From Clostridia bacterium (GTDB lineage: Bacteria > Bacillota_A > Clostridia > UMGS1810), in assembly GCA_017437345.1 (NCBI GenBank), contig JAFSBJ010000124.1, positions 1 through 8,977 of the forward strand: a stretch of DNA of 8,977 nt. Direction: 5' to 3'. The notes under the pieces are model-generated. The model did not search any database and was not told the origin of the DNA. It worked only from the letters and a program-made list of their open reading frames with translations. Shown here piece by piece: positions 5,952 to 8,977 of the stretch (position 1 is the first letter of the stretch; each line of letters starts with the position of its first letter). The position numbers and the translations under genes were made by a program.

Positions 5952-8459
5952 TTATTTCACAATACTTTTGCAAAATCTCATAAGGATTGCTGCAACCTGA
6001 GCTCTTGTGGCAGAGCTATCGGGCGACAATAAGCTATTGTCTGTTCCATTTACAATATCTGCTCCTTTTGCCCAACTAAGAGCATCAATTGCCCAGGTGC
6101 TTATTTTATCATAGTCGCTATATTCTTTAAGATTGCCGGAAGTCGATAAATCATAATTCATAATGCGGGCATAGCGGTGGAGAATGGTTGCAAGCTGTTC
6201 ACGGGTGAGAATTTCATCGGGAGCAAATTCATTCTCATTTATGCCGGAGGTTATGCCAAGAGATGAGCCCCAGCAAACTGCATCATAATACCAGGAATCT
6301 TTTGAAACATCGGTAAATTTGTTTTCATAGATTTCAGCTTCAGGTGATGCGAGTCTATGGAGAACAGTTATAAGCATTGCACGAGTCATATTTTCATCGG
6401 GTGCAAACTCCTTTTCGGATACTCCTGCAAAAAGCTTTTTATATGCGACATATGCTACCGCTTCCTCATACCATATTCCTTTTTCGATGTCGGTAAAAGA
6501 CAGACTTTTTTCCTGCGCATCACTTTTTACATCGGTTTTTTCTGACCATTTTGCATACAGGGTAAAATTCTCTGTTACTTTTGAGGTGAAGTCATAGGGT
6601 GATTTAAGCTCGGGATCTGTGTACCATCCATCAAAAATACAGTCTTCCTTAACCGGATCCTGAGGTCTTATAAGAGCTGAATTTTTCTTGACATTTTGCT
6701 TTTTAACATCCCCTGCTCCGTTCGTTATAAAGCTTACAGTAAAAGAAAGAGAGCCTCCGCCACCTGATGCTGAAGGTTGTTTTTTTACAGGCTTTACATT
6801 TATTTTACATACAGCAGGAACAATTGAGCCATCTTCTTTATATGCTATGGCATAATAACTTCCTTCTGCAAGATTTGACGGAACTGCTATTACTACATTG
6901 CCATCTGAATTGCTTGCGAAAATTTGTTCATATGCACCATTTACTGAAGTAAATTTCACCTTAGCACCCGGGCAGGGTGAAAATACATCATATCTGCTTG
7001 CATATTTAAGATTAAGACTTACAGATGAACCTGCATTTACCGTGGCAGAATTCCGGGTGAAATATGAATAGGCATCGCGCCAGGTGATGGTGTCATAATA
7101 ATTAAATGCTGTGAGACTGTCATTTGTTTTTACCTCATCATTAAGGCTCCAGCAGCTACCATTATTGAGCCAATATCCGGCAGAAGCAGTTAGATTTTCT
7201 GTTCCTTTGCCCCACAATATTGCAAGAGACAGACCATATACTCCGCTGAATGTGCTGTAGCCATTTTCTGCACCGCCGCTATAGTAGGTTTCGTGAGCGG
7301 CATAGAGAGCTTCATTGACATCAAGCCTTCCGTCGAAGTTTATATCTCTCACACTTACCGGCGCCTGAGCCACATATCTGCCATTTTTATCCTTAACAAC
7401 CTCACTTTCCGAAACAATTGTTACAAAAACAGTTTCCGGCTCTGCTGCGTCACTTGTTATATGGCTGGAATCTGATGTGACCTTGTCATCATAGGATTGT
7501 CCGGGATTTATAAAATCCCAATAGGACACATCTTCTTTTTGTGCTTTGCGGTAGGCATCAAATGCCTGCATAATCTGAATTGTTGTAAGAGAGTTTACTA
7601 TGTTTTCATAGAGAAATCCGTTTCCATCTGGGTTACGATAGCTATAAAGAGAAGAGATTATGCTATTTGAATCGTTGGAAAAGCCATTTGATACATCGGT
7701 TACATCAATTCTCAGCGCAGAGAGTGCCATAAGAATCTGCGCTGTTGAATTTGGATTATCAGCACAGGTAAAATCAGAGTTTAAAGAATTTTTCAGATAA
7801 GAAAGAGCGCCATCGACTGCAGTATTAATTCTTCCGTCTGCCAGATAAGGCGTGAGAGCCTGAATACATATTGCTGTCATATCCAGATTGGTTGATAAAT
7901 TATCCGAAAGACCGAAGCCGCCATCTGAAGTGACATATTTTAAAATTTCTTCTTTTATTTTATCTCTGCTCCATAAAGCATCACTTGGAATAACGATGCC
8001 TGATGCATCAAGAGCAATAAGTGCATATGCCAGCTCATTTGAACCATCAGAAAGTCGGGGGCTATTATAGATAAGCTCCGCAAGATTTACACCATCGACA
8101 TTTGTGATATCTTTTCCCATTGCAGAAAGGGACAGAGAGATTCTCTCAAGGTCGGTGGGTTTAGAATCTGATGTGCAGCTGACCACATGAGTACACAGAG
8201 CATCGTAATACTCATTCAATATTGCATCGTCAACATTTTTGCCTGCACGAAGCATAGCAATTATAAACCACTCTGAACCCACTCCGACTTTGGCAGTTTC
8301 GTGGAGCTTTTCAAGTTCATCTGAGATGTATGCCTCAGATGAGGCAATACCATTTTTTATGATTTCATCAGTTTCTGAATCAGCGAAAGCCGAAACAGTC
8401 ACAAGAGACAGCGCCATTACAACTGACAAAATCAAGCTCAAAAATCTTTTTGTGTTCAT
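5952..8459 (-). CDS. Cell-wall SLH protein with transcobalamin-like alpha/alpha-toroid domain
   Basis: This 835-residue secreted surface protein is the first gene after the B12 riboswitch. A signal peptide covers 1-26 (likely cleavage after AFA). Residues about 30-306 form helical repeats of the prenyltransferase/terpenoid-cyclase toroid type, with SDGGFG (178-183), NPNSTAQILMALSAL (235-249) and NPDGNGF (276-282). This resembles the B12-binding alpha domain of intrinsic factor, with a similar length. A perfect EF-hand loop follows (D372, N374, D376, D380, E383). Region 384-468 may be a degenerate DUF4430-like fold, and 470-557 looks Ig-like. A Gly/Ser linker (563-570) leads to an InlB-type B repeat (571-638). 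Three SLH repeats (about 653-704, 713-764, 778-830) should bind the wall polymer. The ATG at 8459 is chosen for the signal peptide and AAAGG 9 nt upstream; a longer frame would run through the terminator. Corrinoid binding is inference. Confidence 0.9.
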   Translation of the reverse strand: MNTKRFLSLILSVVMALSLVTVSAFADSETDEIIKNGIASSEAYISDELEKLHETAKVGVGSEWFIIAMLRAGKNVDDAILNEYYDALCTHVVSCTSDSKPTDLERISLSLSAMGKDITNVDGVNLAELIYNSPRLSDGSNELAYALIALDASGIVIPSDALWSRDKIKEEILKYVTSDGGFGLSDNLSTNLDMTAICIQALTPYLADGRINTAVDGALSYLKNSLNSDFTCADNPNSTAQILMALSALRIDVTDVSNGFSNDSNSIISSLYSYRNPDGNGFLYENIVNSLTTIQIMQAFDAYRKAQKEDVSYWDFINPGQSYDDKVTSDSSHITSDAAEPETVFVTIVSESEVVKDKNGRYVAQAPVSVRDINFDGRLDVNEALYAAHETYYSGGAENGYSTFSGVYGLSLAILWGKGTENLTASAGYWLNNGSCWSLNDEVKTNDSLTAFNYYDTITWRDAYSYFTRNSATVNAGSSVSLNLKYASRYDVFSPCPGAKVKFTSVNGAYEQIFASNSDGNVVIAVPSNLAEGSYYAIAYKEDGSIVPAVCKINVKPVKKQPSASGGGGSLSFTVSFITNGAGDVKKQNVKKNSALIRPQDPVKEDCIFDGWYTDPELKSPYDFTSKVTENFTLYAKWSEKTDVKSDAQEKSLSFTDIEKGIWYEEAVAYVAYKKLFAGVSEKEFAPDENMTRAMLITVLHRLASPEAEIYENKFTDVSKDSWYYDAVCWGSSLGITSGINENEFAPDEILTREQLATILHRYARIMNYDLSTSGNLKEYSDYDKISTWAIDALSWAKGADIVNGTDNSLLSPDSSATRAQVAAILMRFCKSIVK

Positions 8460-8468
8460 TTTTTTCAA

Positions 8469-8473
8469 CCTTT
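8469..8473 (-). promoter_or_regulatory. Ribosome binding site of the SLH protein gene
   Basis: AAAGG on the minus strand lies 9 nt before the ATG at 8459 and about 30 nt beyond the U-tract of the leader terminator. It supports the start that begins directly with the signal peptide. Confidence 0.6.
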
Positions 8474-8503
8474 CGTATTTTGATGTTAAATTTAATCTGC
8501 AAC

Positions 8504-8539
8504 AAAAAAAGCTGCGGTAATTAAAAAAATTACCACAGC
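8504..8539 (-). terminator. Leader terminator, likely riboswitch expression platform
   Basis: Read on the minus strand, GCTGTGGTAATT (8528-8539) pairs with AATTACCGCAGC (8511-8522), with one G-U wobble and a five-U loop. A run of seven U (8504-8510) follows. It lies between the cobalamin aptamer and the first gene, about 45 nt before the start codon, so it can switch off the whole operon when B12 is bound. A competing antiterminator was not identified with confidence. Confidence 0.85.
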
Positions 8540-8679
8540 AGTTTTTCTGCGTCATCACATCTCAGGCGGAAACGACAAACTAAGAATAGATAGTTTTAAA
8601 AACTTCCCCGCTTATCGCTCTCATACATCTAAAATAAGCACACCAATGCTCACCCAGGCACCGTGCACCACCTAAAACT
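8540..8679 (-). other. Leader segment linking aptamer and terminator
   Basis: This non-coding part of the leader RNA has no supported gene. Its ends hold a perfect 9-nt complementary pair, ATAGTTTTA (8673-8681, minus strand) and TAAAACTAT (8590-8598), which could close a 74-nt domain. It also contains a G-rich stretch (about 8640-8672) able to form local hairpins. It probably includes the alternative pairings that couple aptamer state to the terminator, but which strands compete is not evident by eye. Confidence 0.4.
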
Positions 8680-8897
8680 ATTGCTCCCATACGGAGCAAT
8701 ATCAAAGCAGGTCTTCCGGCTCGCACCTTTTGTATTCAGTCTTCTCAGTTTCCCAATGACCGGCTTTCGCCAAGAATACAAAATACAGTGCATACGGCGA
8801 CTGGTATCGCAGGGGGATCTCACCCCTTTCCCTTTTCACCTGTTATGCCTGACATTTTCTAATCTGAAGCTATCTTTGCAGCATAACCGACACTTTG
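8680..8897 (-). promoter_or_regulatory. Cobalamin riboswitch aptamer
   Basis: The minus-strand RNA matches the cobalamin aptamer in order. AAAAGGGAA precedes a P3-like GGGG/CCCC hairpin (about 8811-8826). A small hairpin GCGA-UACCAG-UCGC lies at 8797-8810. A perfect 10-bp stem (8728-8737 with 8774-8783) encloses GGCGAAAGCC and a CATTGGGAAACTG element (8746-8758). The B12 box AGCCGGAAGACCTGC is at 8707-8721. A perfect 8-bp hairpin with loop GUAUG (8680-8700) ends it, and CAAAG (8893-8897) can pair with CTTTG (8703-8707) as part of P1. It binds a cobalamin and represses the downstream genes, here most likely through the terminator at 8504-8539. The B12 box and core boxes are strong evidence; exact helix limits are estimated. 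Confidence 0.93.
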
Positions 8898-8921
8898 TGT
8901 GAATATTAAATTTATGAATAA

Positions 8922-8950
8922 ATTTTAGCACAGATTATATAAAAAATCAA
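8922..8950 (-). promoter_or_regulatory. Promoter of the B12 uptake operon
   Basis: On the minus strand, -35 TTGATT (8945-8950) and -10 TAAAAT (8922-8927) are spaced by 17 bp, and TGC directly before the -10 makes an extended -10. Transcription would start near 8915, just before the aptamer, giving a leader of roughly 450 nt. A second TATAAT-like hexamer within the spacer lacks a good -35. Bases 8951-8977 show nothing further. Confidence 0.65.
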
Positions 8951-8977
8951 TACAATCAGTTATAAATATTCCATTAT

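Noticed and set aside
5952..8459. The toroid region as an isoprenoid cyclase enzyme
   Set aside because: The protein is secreted and wall-bound, no DxDD or DDxD-type catalytic motif was seen in residues 30-306, and the gene is B12-regulated, so a binding role is more likely.
8460..8558. An N-terminal extension of 33 codons on the SLH protein
   Set aside because: It would translate through the intrinsic terminator and place a Cys-rich segment before a clear signal peptide; the ATG at 8459 has its own ribosome binding site.
8663..8902. A 79-codon plus-strand open frame in the leader region
   Set aside because: It is the antisense of the cobalamin aptamer, whose conserved boxes explain the sequence; the translated product resembles nothing known.

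Overview
The window reads as chromosomal DNA of a low-GC Gram-positive bacterium, most likely a member of the Clostridia. The evidence is the AT-rich sequence, strong GGAGG-type ribosome binding sites, an energy-coupling-factor (ECF) transporter, and a surface protein with S-layer homology (SLH) domains. The genus cannot be named from the sequence alone. All six genes lie on the minus strand, so transcription runs from high to low coordinates. They form two transcription units. No mobile element, tRNA, rRNA or CRISPR array was seen.

Unit 1 (about 8950 down to 1842) looks like a complete vitamin B12 (corrinoid) acquisition operon. It starts with a sigma-A-type promoter (8922-8950). A long leader follows, holding a cobalamin riboswitch aptamer (about 8680-8897) with a recognisable B12 box, then an intrinsic terminator (8504-8539) that can serve as the regulatory off-switch. 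Four genes follow with short gaps or overlaps. The first encodes a secreted, wall-attached 835-residue protein with an N-terminal alpha/alpha-toroid domain, an EF-hand, a beta-rich middle and three SLH repeats. The second encodes a membrane-anchored protein ending in a DUF4430 (transcobalamin C-terminal-like) domain. The third is EcfT. The fourth is an unusual single-chain fusion of both ECF ATPases with a CbrT-like substrate-binding S component. A perfect 17-bp stem (1842-1879) closes the operon.

The most interesting reading combines these parts. Animal intrinsic factor and transcobalamin hold B12 between an alpha6/alpha6 barrel and a small beta domain. This operon encodes a toroid domain on the cell wall and a transcobalamin-like beta domain on the membrane, beside an ECF transporter and under a B12 riboswitch. 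The suggested working model is capture at the wall, hand-off at the membrane, and import by the fused ECF transporter. ECF transporters normally work without a separate extracellular binding protein, so this would be a distinctive arrangement. The domain calls and the riboswitch rest on the sequence; the hand-off model is inference.

Unit 2 (about 1838 down to 24, possibly continuing out of the window) has its own promoter immediately beyond the first operon's terminator. It encodes a 66-residue DUF896/UPF0291 protein related to Bacillus YnzC and a Y-family translesion DNA polymerase with a C-terminal clamp-binding motif. Both families have links to the DNA damage response, but no clear LexA operator was found.
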